Shown here piece by piece: positions 48,343 through 59,284 of a DNA stretch of 64,000 nucleotides; the stretch's first letter is position 1, and every line of letters begins with the position of its first letter. The position numbers and the translations under genes are program-made. Under the pieces are notes generated by a model. It had not been told where the DNA came from and did no database searches. It worked only from the letters and a program-made list of their open reading frames with translations. The stretch spans positions 84,717,988-84,781,987 of the forward strand of contig CM060984.1 of NCBI GenBank assembly GCA_030765065.1, in the 5' to 3' direction. This stretch comes from Deroplatys truncata. Its lineage: Eukaryota > Arthropoda > Insecta > Mantodea > Mantidae.

Positions 48343-49549
48343 TTAAAATATAAGCTGCATCACATGAGTCAGAGGCTTGTATGTAAATACTTTATCATGA
48401 ATTATTAAACAATACAAAGAGGTCTGTAGAGGGATATTTGCACCAGCTTGAATTTCTATTCTGATGTTGACAGCACTATTTACAACTTCCTCTAGTTGAT
48501 GCGAGCAATCTATAACAAATATAAGAGTAAAATTAAGAAAATCTTTTCTCTTCAATAAAGGATAATTCTCTTTTACATAATAAGAGTTTTGAAACTTTGA
48601 GTACATATCATACAATAATGCATATCTCGAGTTTCCAAAGTCCAAATTCATGTTATGATAGGGATAACATTTGCTATTAAGATAAAGTCTCAAATTAGTT
48701 ATGTTACAGTGATCAAAAAGGGAACAGTCTTTAGATGCATTTCTCGAGCTTAAAGTCTGAGCACCCAAAATGACAAATCTCGGCTTCTCCATTTTTGATG
48801 TGGTGGCGACATTCCAGGTGAATGATTTAGTTTGCGGCACAGCAGGCTGAGTATGCAGATCCATTGTCCTAAATGCGAGATACAGCGCCTTGTCCGACTT
48901 GACAATCTTGAGGATTTCAACCTTTTCTGCATCAGAAAGTCGAATCACAGGCATTCTCCACTCGATTCGTACAAGCTGAACAGTGGCATTCTCTTCACCC
49001 TGAGGCGCTATAATAAGTTTTTAGACTCCTTGGATCGAATCAGCACTAACTCAAACTTGCTATTCAGCACGAGTTCCTTGTGGTCGTCCCAGAAGCATCG
49101 ATAGCGGTACTATAGCATTGAAAGCTCCATTTGCTGCATGCACAATGTCCATGTCTTTTCCAGGATAGCACCGTCCAGCATTCATCAGACGATCAGATTC
49201 CATTGGATTGAGAGCAGCATAGTTGCGTAAAGTTTATGCGATCCCGGGGTTTCTGGTTCGATCAATAGTTGAGCCGTTCATATCCAGTCGAATCTCCTCA
49301 AACATGAATGCATTAGCGTTATTGGTAAGCTTTACAGTAGTAGCTGCTCCAATAGGTTTAGTAATACTCCCCTCGATGTATAGGTAACTTCGATTAGGTA
49401 ATGTATATAAATCCTCAGCTTGACATGAGATTCTAATCTCGTCCTTAGAGTCCAGAGCTGATGTATTATACGGCAAAAACACATGTTCCTTCTTCTTTAG
49501 TGATCTTGTCGGGGAATCTCGGTGTCTCGGCACCATTGCAGATGTCCAT
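48343..49549 (-). pseudogene. Polinton major capsid protein (double jelly-roll type), frameshifted
   Basis: Starts at 49549 (MDICNGAETPRF), two bases after the stop of the 49-aa gene. Recognisable blocks, in order: FLPYNTSALDSKDEIRI, DLYTLPNRSYLYIEG, FEEIRLDMNGSTIDRTRNPG, NPMESDRLMNAG, DMDIVHAANGAFNAIVPLSM, RIEWRMPVIRLSD, LGAQTLSSRN, CNITNLRLYLNSKCYPYHN, LDFGNSRYALLYDMY and a C-terminus with SLYCLIIHDKVF. These match the conserved capsid protein of arthropod Polintons, which builds the icosahedral shell. Frameshifts lie near 49490 and at several points between 49233 and 48954. The last 203 codons are uninterrupted. Overall span of about 400 codons fits the family. Confidence 0.9.
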
Positions 49550-49551
49550 AA

Positions 49552-49701
49552 TTATAGGATTCTGAATCCCAATGCCGCGAGGAACTGATGATTGCGCGAT
49601 GTTAACCCGCTGGGTGTCAAAGGCAGAGTATGACGCGGGCGTCGAATTACTCCATTATTATATCCTCGATGTCGCCGACTTCTTCTAAAATCTATTGCCA
49701 T
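49552..49701 (-). CDS. 49-aa basic protein between penton and capsid genes
   Basis: Intact frame, ATG at 49701 and stop at 49552-49554. It starts inside the last codons of the penton gene (stop 49685-49687, different frame) and ends two bases before the capsid ATG. Residues: MAIDFRRSRRHRGYNNG, a second basic patch VIRRPRHT, and a hydrophobic end LTSRNHQFLAALGFRIL. Similar very short Arg-rich proteins with an LT..N..FL..LG end occur at this place in other insect Polintons as I recall; a virion core or membrane-active role is conceivable but unproven. It is too short for most annotation pipelines. It is the only gene of the cassette without damage. Confidence 0.7.
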   Translation of the reverse strand: MAIDFRRSRRHRGYNNGVIRRPRHTLPLTPSGLTSRNHQFLAALGFRIL

Positions 49702-50372
49702 TGCAACGGATGTGAAGTCTTATGCTTATATCTTCGTTTCTAAAGTCAATGAATATTACCGTTCTGGTCCACTACACGAAGACTAATTTGCTCGATGACT
49801 TTGGTGTTTATGATTGGAAGCTAAATTGGATTTGACGGCTCTTGAGAAATATGATATCCAGGCGGAACAGATGGGAAAAGTGCTTTTACCGTCGATGATA
49901 GAGCCTGTTGCAATCCTGCACTCGATTCGTATGATGCTCACCTTAAATATATTCACCAGGAAAATGGATTCAGCCAGCTGATTAGCTGGAATAATTTTGT
50001 CACTGAAAACCAAGAGCGATCCTATAGAACGATCATTGGAAAAATCAACGGTGAAAGGACATTTAATTTCAGCCTTCATTGTGTTATTATTGGCTAATAA
50101 AGAAGACATCCTCATCCACCCCTAGCTTATCTGATATATCCATTAATATCAGCAATCTCGTAAGTTCCATCGGGTATATCAATGATCTTAATTTCATCAT
50201 TGTGAATGTAATGAAATTGATTATAACTCTAATCAACATTGGGAATGGAATAGAGGGTTTCTAAATTTAATAGAGCAATCTCATAATGTCCCTTCGGATC
50301 TATCTGAAGAGGGGGATTCAGGTATATAGTAAGAACAGATTCGTTTCCGTGGACAGCAATAGTGTAACTCAT
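49685..50372 (-). pseudogene. Polinton minor capsid (penton-like) protein, frameshifted
   Basis: Starts at 50372 (MSYTIAVHGNESVLTIYL) with the ATG overlapping the protease stop (ATGA). Blocks: GHYEIALLNLETLYSIPNV, DIPDGTYEIADI, then after a break EIKCPFTVDFSNDRSIGSLL, FLVNIFKVSIIRIECRIATG, and a C-terminus with LRVVDQNGN, DFRNEDISIRLHI. These match the single-jelly-roll penton protein encoded next to the capsid gene in Polintons; it occupies capsid vertices. A stop lies near 50232, frameshifts near 50120 and 49760, and the internal region between 49900 and 49790 is shortened. The gene overlaps the 49-aa gene by 17 bases. Confidence 0.85.
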
Positions 50373-50830
50373 TGCGATATAAATTGCAAGCACAAGTGCC
50401 CGCAGATGACTGAGCTGAAACTCTGAAACCTCTTAGTGTTATACAGCACCTTAACACCTCTGAGGTACCTTTCTATCTCTGTTGGTGGCTTCAAGCTTCT
50501 AAAGCTATCGAAATAAAATGACACGTTGCCATCCTTCTTTATAGCAACACAATGAGTGCCTTCATTCTCTGAAGTATTGAGATTGACAATAATTCTCTCT
50601 CTCTGTAACGAGGTCTTGAAGGTGGCTAATCGATCATGTATACACCTCTAAAATGAGGAATCTTTAAACGTTGGGCATACAGGTCGAGGTCTAAGTTACT
50701 CAATGCTTTTTCCGGGACAATTGTAGCCCCCTGCCGGAGTTTTTTTAATTCCCTTTCTTGCTCTGCGTCCTCTGCGTTTCGGTATTCCTCGCCTTATTCT
50801 TCTTCACTCGAAGGCCTCTCCCTCTTACTT
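50369..50830 (-). pseudogene. Polinton cysteine protease (adenain/Ulp1-like), frameshifted
   Basis: The minus strand reads ALSNLDLDLYAQRLKIPHF, RGVYMID, then after a frame break near 50635 RIIVNLNTSENEGTHCVAI, VSFYFDSFRSL and VLYNTKRFQSFSSVICGHL followed by CL. The His in GTH, acidic residue in YFDSF, Gln in RFQ and Cys in GHLCL match the catalytic set of adenovirus-type maturation proteases. In Polintons this enzyme is thought to process capsid proteins. The stop codon at 50369-50371 overlaps the penton ATG. The N-terminal boundary is uncertain. Confidence 0.8.
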
Positions 50831-50838
50831 CAATTTAT

Positions 50839-51025
50839 CTGTTATGTCTCATCATTTCGACCAGTTGTTTATCTGCAGCCTTTTTTCTTATTTACGGCTG
50901 TAGCAGTTTGTGATGCACCTTCAGCGACAGCACCTAGAGCTGTAATAATTGATAAGAGAGGTAGAAATCCTCCCTGTTTCTTCTATTTGGATCCAGCACC
51001 AACAGACACCTTTCCCTCAATTTCT
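50839..51025 (-). repeat. Tandem duplicate of the 3' end of the phospholipase-like gene
   Basis: Repeats 51026-51210 at a 187-bp offset (CTGTTATGTCTCATCATTTC versus CTGTTATGCCTCATCATTTC; GAGAGGTAGAAATCCTCC in both). The copy encodes a degraded version of the Gly/Ala-rich tail and carries its own substitutions, so it is a dead partial duplication. Confidence 0.85.
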
Positions 51026-51038
51026 CTGTTATGCCTCA

Positions 51039-51527
51039 TCATTTCGGTTGTTTATTTGCAGCCTCTTTCTTATTTACAGCTGCAGCAATTTGTACTGCAC
51101 CTTCAGCGGCGGCACCTAGGGCTGCAATAATTGGTATGAGAGGTAGAAATCCTCCTCGTTTCTTCTTCTTGAATCCAGCATCAACAGCTACCTTTCCCTT
51201 CATAATTGCTGTTACTAGTCGCGCTGACAACTTTTCACCTAATGTAGCATCAGATGATTGCACTCTTTTCCACGTCTTTTCAGCCAAGATTTTATCTGCA
51301 ATATTTCTTGAACCAGAGTCCTTATGCTGGGCGTAGGCAATGTCCTGAAGTTTGCACGCTTCGTCTAATTGGTTGATTCCCGGGTCTCATCTCTTTAATT
51401 TTTTTTCTAGCTTTATCCCAGGTCCGTAGTATCTGTAACCAGGTAAATGTACTTCAAGTGGCAAATGGTTAATGAGAGTGTTAATTAAACCGGAACCTCT
51501 TGCGATCTTAACCTCGTTAGCTCTCAT
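51039..51527 (-). pseudogene. Parvovirus-type phospholipase A2-like protein of the Polinton, one stop
   Basis: ATG at 51527, reading MRANEVKIARGSGL. Then LPGYRYYGPG, the calcium-binding loop type seen in parvovirus VP1 phospholipases, and DEACKLQDIAYAQHKDS, the helix that normally holds the catalytic HD pair. Here the His is Gln. A basic segment GFKKKKRGGFLPLIPIIAAL follows, with an Ala-rich hydrophobic end resembling membrane-active minor capsid proteins. One in-frame TGA lies near codon 47; otherwise 162 codons run uninterrupted. Such domains help non-enveloped virions leave endosomes, so a virion role in active relatives is plausible. This copy cannot make an active enzyme. Confidence 0.75.
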
Positions 51528-51636
51528 GGTATACTAATTTATTTTATTGGTGCATAGTTCTTTTATACTCTGTCATTGCTTACGAGCATTAGCATATATA
51601 CATTACGCATTATTTATATTATTTTTAGCTGTTACG
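51528..51636. promoter_or_regulatory. Short divergent intergenic region
   Basis: 109 bp separate the minus-strand phospholipase-like gene and the plus-strand ATPase fragment. It contains ATATATACATTACG and TATTTATATTATTTTT, AT-rich stretches that could act as a bidirectional promoter. No experimental support. Confidence 0.35.
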
Positions 51637-51760
51637 ATGGAGCTGGTGAAGCAAGATTGTTCGCTACCTATTCAGGTGCTACACTTTGAAAGCGACTTTA
51701 TGCGCAATCGTCACGGAAAGCTGTTTTTTCTGACAATGTTAGAGCACTAATTATAGGTGA
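51637..51760 (+). pseudogene. Polinton packaging ATPase, N-terminal fragment
   Basis: From an ATG at 51637, MELVKQDCSLPIQVLHFESD leads to FMRNRHGKL; after a frame break at about 51728, SDNVRALIIG remains. In the family the next residues are the Walker A loop; here the homology ends exactly there and the sequence runs into an unrelated GCT-rich repeat. The FtsK/HerA-type ATPase packages DNA into capsids; only its first 40 residues persist. Confidence 0.6.
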
Positions 51761-51924
51761 GGAGGTATTTAAAGCAAATAGAGTAGTATCACAGGTGTTC
51801 GTGATAATTTCAATCAGCTATTTGTATTACGGTTATTTAATGTAATTTCAGCTGATTCGGGTAGTATCCAGTGTATTCGCACCATTTTAAAAAGTAATTC
51901 ATTTGGTTTCAAAGATGTGGCTAC

Positions 51925-52930
51925 TGAATCTGCAACGGCTGGGTTATCTGTTGCTGTTGTAGCGTAGCCTGTTGTTACTGCTACAACTATTGTAGCTGTA
52001 CAGATGTTGCTATAGTTGCTGTATCTGCTACTACATCTGCCGTTTTTGCTGCTGCTGTTGTGATGCTTGCTGTTGCTGAGGCTGCTAAATCTACAGCTGC
52101 TGGATTAGCTGCTGCTGTGTACCCGGTTGTTGTTGCTGCTATTGGTGTAGTGTATGTTGCTACAGCTGCAGGATCTGTTACAGTTATTGTTGTAGCTTCT
52201 GTTGCTGCAGCTGCTGTATCTGCTACTGCAGTTGTCGCATTTGCTGCTGTTATTGCTGTGATGGTTTCTGCTGCTAGGACTGCTGAATCTACAGCTGCTG
52301 TGTGGCCGGTTGTTTTTTTGCTGGTGTTGTTGCTACAGCTGCAGGTTCTGTTACAGCTATTGTTGTAGCTACTGTTGCTGCAGCAGTTTTATCTGCTACT
52401 GCGGCTGTCGTATTTGCTGCTGTTATTGCTGTGATGGTTGCTGCTGCTGAGGTGGGTGAATCTACGGCTGTTAGATTAGCTGATGCTGTTGCTACAGCTG
52501 CTGTGTAGCCTGTTGTTGCTGCTGTAGCTATTGTTGCAGCGGATTTTGCTACAGCTGCAGGATCTGTTGCAGCTATTGTTGTAGCTATTATTGCTGCAGC
52601 TATCTGCTACGCTGCTGTTGTATTTGCCTCTGACGTTGTTGCTACAGCTATTGTTGTGGCTGTGCCTGATGTTGCTGTAGCTGCTAGATCTACTGCTGCT
52701 ATTGTTGTAGCTGCTGTTGCTATAGTTGCTGTATCTGCTACTATAGCTGTCGTATTTGCTTCTGCTGTTGTTGTGATGCTTGCTGTTGCTGAGGCTGCTA
52801 AATCTACAGCTGCCGGATTAGCTGTTGCTGTTTCTAAGCCGTTGTGTAAGCGGTAGTTGCTGCTGTAGCGACTGTTGCAGTGGATGTTGCCGCAGCTGTC
52901 GGATATGTTGTTGCAACTCGTGCTTGAACC
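51925..52930. repeat. GCT/GTT-periodic low-complexity repeat
   Basis: About 1 kb of three-base periodic sequence (GCTGCTGTTGCTACAGCTGC and variants). A longer unit recurs: GTGATGCTTGCTGTTGCTGA at 52058 and 52772, with variants near 52258 and 52431. Ala/Val-rich frames on the plus strand and Ala/Thr-rich ones on the minus strand come from the periodicity. It occupies the place of the rest of the ATPase gene. Confidence 0.85.
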
Positions 52931-53077
52931 AATCACGAACGATTATTGCTGAAAATTTATCGAAATGAAACCATTACACCCGATTCACAATTGTTGAACT
53001 CTTTTTATGCCCGCAGAAAGGTTCGAGTTTCTGAGTTTCTATAATCTTCTCGAACATTTTAAAACGAAAAACTATGT

Positions 53078-53225
53078 TTCGTTCACACGGCTTTCTCTAT
53101 CCACTATAGTTTATTGTTATAGATATTGCAAACTATACTCACGAAAACTTACTCTTCTACCTACTTCATGTTAATCGAAATAAACGTTTGAAGAATTAGT
53201 TTCATTACACATTCTGCTTAGGTAC
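53078..53225 (-). mobile_element. Helentron-like end fragment within the Polinton
   Basis: TTCACACGGCTTTCTCTATC, CACTATAGTTTATTG, CTACCTACTTCATGTTAATC and GAATTAGTTTCATTACACAT match the 5' part of the older copy at 7409. It lies between the repeat and the polymerase gene, so the element entered the Polinton after its arrival or was carried by it. Confidence 0.65.
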
Positions 53226-53930
53226 AATGGGAATACAGAAAGCAGACTAGATAGTTTCTTTTTCAGTTTCGATCCTGTCTGTTACCGAATCCGAGGTTCG
53301 AGAATGTGATAGCAATATCGCTCTTTGCTCTAGGATGATAATGGAAAAACTCACTGTATGCAATGTCAGACCTCTAGTGTAGCAAAACTCGTTGATATAT
53401 CTGTGAGAATATCGATGTGTTGCTATATCAATCGCTGATACCAAGTACTTAGTATACCCCTAAGGATAATAATGCTGGGGTATATGTGCTTGTAGTTTTT
53501 TATTAAAACGTATTAATGAATTGTTTTTCTCTGTGTTCATACAAATACTATTACATCTTTTACAATGTAGAGATAAATAAAGAGTGAAGGTATACAGAAG
53601 TAGCATACACTAGCGCATCCACATGGTTGAGGAGATATAACGTTTTAGTCAGCTTTATTGTTTTATATGCTTACATTTTTGTTCAAGTGTAGCAGATTTA
53701 TCAGTTAAATCATTGCTTCCTTAGACAGGGATTGTAAGGGTAGACGTCTTTCCCCTTTATCCAGACTTGAGGATAACAGTATGATTTGCCCCTAATGGCA
53801 GCGTTATCGCCTCCTCTTCCATCTTCTCCTTTCTCCACCAGTTGTCTGCTACGTGTATACACAGCACATGAGTAAACTTCAATTTCTTAAGATTGTAGAC
53901 TCGCGGAGAAAATCTTCATCTTCTGGTTAC
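53226..53930. other. Polinton interior, no recognised gene
   Basis: A minus-strand open stretch of about 56 codons at 53717-53884 (VYSCAVYTRSRQLVEKG) overlaps the presumed 3' end of the polymerase in another frame. Not recognised. Confidence 0.3.
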
Positions 53931-56900
53931 ATTGTCTAAAGCACTGTTCGTAATGCTGTAATTTCCATATGCATAGGTAGTTATTCCATCCTGTGCAATA
54001 ACTCTTTTATCATCAAAGGGATTCAATGTAATTTTATTCACTTGTACTGTGGTAACAGCGTGTTCTCGTGATAGGATTATATTTTTGGGCGTTCTGGTGA
54101 TTTCACAGGTTTCAAGACAGACTGTATAGCTGTCAAATGTGATTCCCTGCTTAATAGCACTACGTTTTATACCCTTGATCTTTTTTTATCATCGATCCTT
54201 GAATATCTAATGCATACATCTTAGGTCGTAGTCCAACAAAGTGCAGGATGATTTTGCTATTAGCCTCATCTTTAAATTTTCCCAGCACATTTTTATTCTG
54301 AGTAGAGTGGCATATATGCTTGACAGGGTAATCAGTTGTATCCAGATGCTCAAGAAAACGTAGCTTGTCCTGGTAGACATCTTCAGTGGTTACACGGTGA
54401 ATGAATGAGCTTCAGGTTTTCAGCTCCGTAACATGGCAAAAACACATCGTAATGATAATGATACATTAATGTCTTGGAGATGCCCAACACACCCATGCCA
54501 ATGTATATAGACTTGTTGAATAGAATCTGACGAGAGGCCATATGTACAGCAGCTAGAATATAGTTCTATCGATAAACGTAGGCTTGGCGATCAACTTCTC
54601 CAGTCTTCTCATTTGTTACTAGTCGTATATTCATACGTTTACGCAGGTACTCCATAGTTTTTCCGAACATTGCATTGTTAAAGACCTTGTAGAGATCCTT
54701 CTTGAAATCATTTGCAGCTTGTTGTCGTAGCCTGTTCTTAAATTCCACATAAGGTTTTAACCACTGAGACTGTCGGAATTGTAGCACACGATGAACTTTT
54801 GTTAGCCGTAACCCATGATTAAGAGCTTGCTTCAAAGTAATGTAATGTACGACATACTTCTCTCGAGGTCCAAGATGAGGTATCAGTTTCTAGACGATTC
54901 CTCTGGCTTCATACACTCGGGCAGGAAAGATGGTTCGTTGTGTAGATCGCGACGTTCTGCAGGATACTCGATGTCAACTTCTAATATGCACCCACGATGA
55001 TCATCATCTTGTAGTGGTTCTAAGTTAATTTCTTCAGGTGACACCCACTCAAATTCGCCATAAGGGAGGGTGTGGCACAATGCCCAGCCATATTGGTTAT
55101 TGGTGCCCTCATACGTAATAAATTGGGTTGGTATCGACGGATCATACTTATCCATATAAGTGCTATTAGCCTCTGCATACCGATGGGAAGCTTGGCATAA
55201 ACCTCCTCTTATACCTGATTCCACTATGAGTAGGTGATCATAATCTCGTAACAGTTCCAAGTGAATTCCAATATACAGTAACATAGCATCCCATGTAAGC
55301 CCTGGAGAGGTGAAATAATGAGCGGGGTCGACTTTATGTATTTTGAGGGTTTGATCTCTAAATGTCTCAAACACATCAGCTAGAAGAATATCTGAGGTTA
55401 AGTAGAGATCGATGTACTCGCCCAGGTTTCTCACATTAAACAGCTCCCATACATTTCTACCATGATTGTAGTCAGTATCAGTAATTTATTCTTCATGAAA
55501 TCTATTGTAGAAGAAGTCCTTAGGAGGCAGGCAGGCCTAGTTCAAAACATCCCATGACGTGACGTAATCACAGGGAAATACTCCTTTACAACACATCAAC
55601 TTCAATTTGTCTTCTCCGAAGTACTTTAGTGTTTTAAGGATATGAGGTTAGAGTTTTTACCTACCTATCCAAGCTTGTACTCAGGAAACGAAAGTTATCC
55701 ACAAATTGAAGCTTTATGCCTCCTACATACTTGGTGAATGAGATATAGCTTTCTTCAGAGCTAGGAATTACCTCCACCCGCTCACTTGTACAACCCAACT
55801 CCTTGAAAATGAAATGGGAGTCATACTCAATGAGGTTGTACAAGACAGGAATATATTTAGGTGTTTTGAAGGCTAAATTGCATTCATTATGTAGACTTCC
55901 ACGATATTCACCGCTGATGTGATCATGGTCGCGTACTTGTAGTATTTTTCAGTAAAGGGTTTTGTACATAAGTAGCATACTGTAGAAGAGTCGAAATCCT
56001 TCTGCTCTTGATCTGTAAGTTTCAGAGGCTTGGTAGATTTTTACATGTTGTCATTCTTCATTGCAAGGTACGACAGGTATTCCATAAAATTCTGAGCAGC
56101 ATTAACACCACGATATACGTAGGGTTGCTTAGGAAGAACAGTTTGAATGTGTTTAACACTAGATGATGGCTTAACGTAAACACAGAAGCTCATAGGTATA
56201 TGCTCTTGATAAGGAAGTCTCAGGATTGGGTATACACGTACGACATGTTGCGAGAATGCTTTCAAAGTCTGCGTAGATGACATAAGGTACTTTCAGCATC
56301 CTTTCAACATTTGTAAACTGTACAACGGATTTCTCCTTGGTAGGCATAACTACCCTTGCAACACATGTTGAATACAGATGTTCTTGTATGATGCTGCATG
56401 TTCTTGTAATTCTTCCAACCCACTTCGACCATATCGATCATCAAAATGTGTAAAACAGCGCTTGCAGGTATAAACACGTCCTTTGTGCTTAGTTTTCTGA
56501 CCTCGAACGAGCTTCTAAAGATTCTTGATATATACATAGTGATGTTTTCCACTACTGTCACTCAAAAGTAGTAAGTCACGGTGTTCAGGTAGTTCAATGT
56601 CAGCAACCTTTATTGGATACACTTCATGCTTCTCATCCAGCCCGAAAACGTTGATAGAAATCTTGTTAAGCTTCTCAAATTTAGGTATTTGAGAAGGTGG
56701 AATAGGATAACAAACACAGCTGAAGTCGTACTTATCTTGAAGTTGCTCGTATTTGCTTCACACGATGTGTATTCTTCCCTATGAATTTAGCTAATACAGA
56801 ATGCATGAAATATTTCTCGTTGGTAAAGTTCTGGATATTTATGCAGCCTTCTTTAGCCCCTACAGATGGTGGTAGTGGTATGCATCTACTTCCTCATAAC

Positions 56901-57536
56901 GGATTGTGTTTATTGATACGAAGTCAAACTCCTTCCACAACAAGCAGGGCCCAGTTGCTACCCTTAAGCTGCGACTCCTCCATTGATCAATTTCTTGTAT
57001 TTCGCTTCCAGCGTTGCGTCCAGATCCGTTTATGGAAACACAGGCTGATGGCGTGTTTTAAATGTTCTGACACAGGTTTCTACTGGTTACAAATCTGCAC
57101 TAGCCAGCAGATTAATTTTCACACTCTTGTGAATGCTAAGCTCTTTATGCATAGCTTGGATTATCCGTTGTTTTGACTCATGTAAGTACATATTCAGGTC
57201 CTTAGATGAATCGCATCGTATAAAATACTATTTCAATCGTCCTTCGAACGATGTCTCGCATTCTTTGATATCACAGTTCTCCATTGTTGATAACTTATTT
57301 TTAGTAGGCTCCAATCTGCTTTTCTTCTGAGGACGGCTTATTTCACATACATCTTCGTGACGCTGACCCTTATAACCATCATTGAAGGTTACATTGCAAT
57401 GCTTGCATTTGAAGAGCTTCTTACAGCTTATCTGATGCCTTCTCTTGTCATAACCTCGGAGGAATTTCTTCCCGCACTTACTGCAAGAGTATCCTAATGC
57501 ACTACGTATTATATCCTTATATGCAGAGTTGTTCAT
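53931..57536 (-). pseudogene. Protein-primed DNA polymerase B of the Polinton, inactive
   Basis: About 1200 codons on the minus strand. N-terminus 57536-57228: two Cys/His fingers (CSKCGKKFLRGYDKRRHQISC-type at residues 18-38, CKHCNVTF...HEDVC following). Then a block with NKHNPL and IPLPPSVGAKEGCINIQNF, the exonuclease motif VPYVIYADFES (about 56290), YLTSDILLADVFETFRDQ and HYFTSPGLTWDAMLLYIG (55434-54883). The polymerase motif A region reads YEGTNNQYGWAL, where LDANNLYGWA is usual, so the catalytic Asp is gone. Motif B FNNAMFGKTME is present (about 54680). The DTDS motif expected after CYGAENLKL (about 54430) is deleted, and reading resumes at TEDVYQDKLRF. Late blocks VLGKFKDEA and NPFDDKR follow. 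Many frameshifts. Confidence 0.9.
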
Positions 57537-59284
57537 CCTTATTCCTGAGGTAATAACGTATTAATCCTTCTTCAAGAAACGTAGACCTCTTCACCTTGAT
57601 AAAAATTTAGAAAGCTGATTATTCTTCGAGAGAACACGATGTTAACACATCTAGACGCATTAGCGCAATAAAGACTAGTGACTGAAACTATCCTAATTAT
57701 AAAGGTAACACGGACCTTTCTAGAACAATCATATACTGAATTTTTAACAATAAAACGGTGATTCATTGCGATATCTCTTATATTGAACTACACGTTTACA
57801 CGGGCGTTCGGGTATGTTTGCAGGGTTTCGTGAAGGTTCGGGTTCTCAGAGCAAGGTTTTTCCAATGCTAGCGTGTGTGTATGTGTGTGCGCGTGTAAGT
57901 GCACTGGTGTATGTGTATATATGCATGTGAGTATATGTATGTGTATTGGATCAGTGTATGCGCTCGTCTATATATTAATGCTTCGATGTATGCTTCGAAG
58001 AAAGAGCTAGAAAGAAAAAAGAGAAGAGAAACAAAAAGAACAAAATAAAGATTCGAATATAGGCATCGGGATGCCTAAGTATACAGCAGGGTTTAATATA
58101 AAATAATTATATTTGTTAAATACATTTTAATCTGGCCGCGCATACTCTCATAGTTTAATATTTATTAAGCATTAGAGTTTCGCAGGCTAAGATTTGAACT
58201 CTGGGTATATAAGAATAGCCTGCATTAAACATCGTAATAATATATAAAAATTAACATGATTTACTTTATTCGTCTATGTTCCTAAATTTTAATAGTTATT
58301 AAGCACTAATGTCTCACTACACTAAGGCTCGAGTTACAGTTAATATGTATAAATTGTAAGGGTGTCTGTATGATTGTATTATGTTTGTAAAATGTTTAAG
58401 TGTAAGTTCTGTGAAACCGAAAAACACACACACGTACATAGATTCGTTAAATGTTAGGGAGTGAACCGATTTTTTTCAGACGGGGATTCTGATAGAATGC
58501 CAACTATCTTTAGAAATATAGTAACCATTCCATCAGGGGGCATATTGAAGCAGTATGTTTTGAGTAGTTAAATAAAATTATAATTATAGGGAGAATAAGT
58601 ATCGATAACAGTAAGGATAGTGTTAAATAAAATTGGAAAGCGAATGTTACTGTAAGTGGAAATAAGGGTTGAGAGAGACAGTGGCATCAGCGGCCGGAAA
58701 CGGGTGGTTTTTACCTCTATTGTTAAGTGTCCCGTTAGGTTGCTGGAACGCAGAGGTGTAGAAAAGGGTCAATGTTCGCCAAAATACAGATAGCCTTAGG
58801 CCTCCAATGAAAGGAGCTGAAATCAGGCGGTAGTGGAATGGGGAGATATAGAAGGTTTTAAAGAGAGAAACGGGAGGTTTTAGAATACACACTTAGCCGT
58901 TGTAGCTCCTTGGAGATGTTTGATAGGAAAATGTGTAGGAAAGTTTAGAATACACACTTGGCCGTGGTAGTTTGTCAGATGTTTGTCAGAAAAGTGTCGG
59001 CGAATAGGCGATGATATGAAGTGTAACAAATAGGAAATGCGCGTGTGTGCGTGTGTCGAAGAAATAGCAGGGATCATATGCAAATAAGGTGACGGTAAAT
59101 AAACGAGCAGGAAAACAAACAGTCGTATTCAACCACTAACCCGAGATCCAGGATCTATGCAAAGAACCCTGAGCTAGTACCGAACCCGGGACCATTCCGA
59201 CAAATCCTGTACCGTAAAATAGTCACATACTACCGCAAATTGCCGCCCTAACGTGGGTGCCACAATCAACAAGAAGAAATACCA
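57537..59284. other. Polinton right arm, non-coding as far as seen
   Basis: 57795-57900 contains GTTCGGGTATGTTTGCAGGG, TTTCGTGAAGGTTCGGG and a TG-rich stretch with CCAATGCTAGCGTGTGTG, reverse complements of left subterminal sequences. 58880-58930 and 58943-58995 are a tandem pair (TTTAGAATACACACTTGGCC). No integrase or other coding homology recognised. Confidence 0.45.

Noticed and set aside
52060-52936. Ala/Val-rich and Ala/Thr-rich frames on both strands
   Set aside because: Produced by the three-base periodicity of the GCT repeat.
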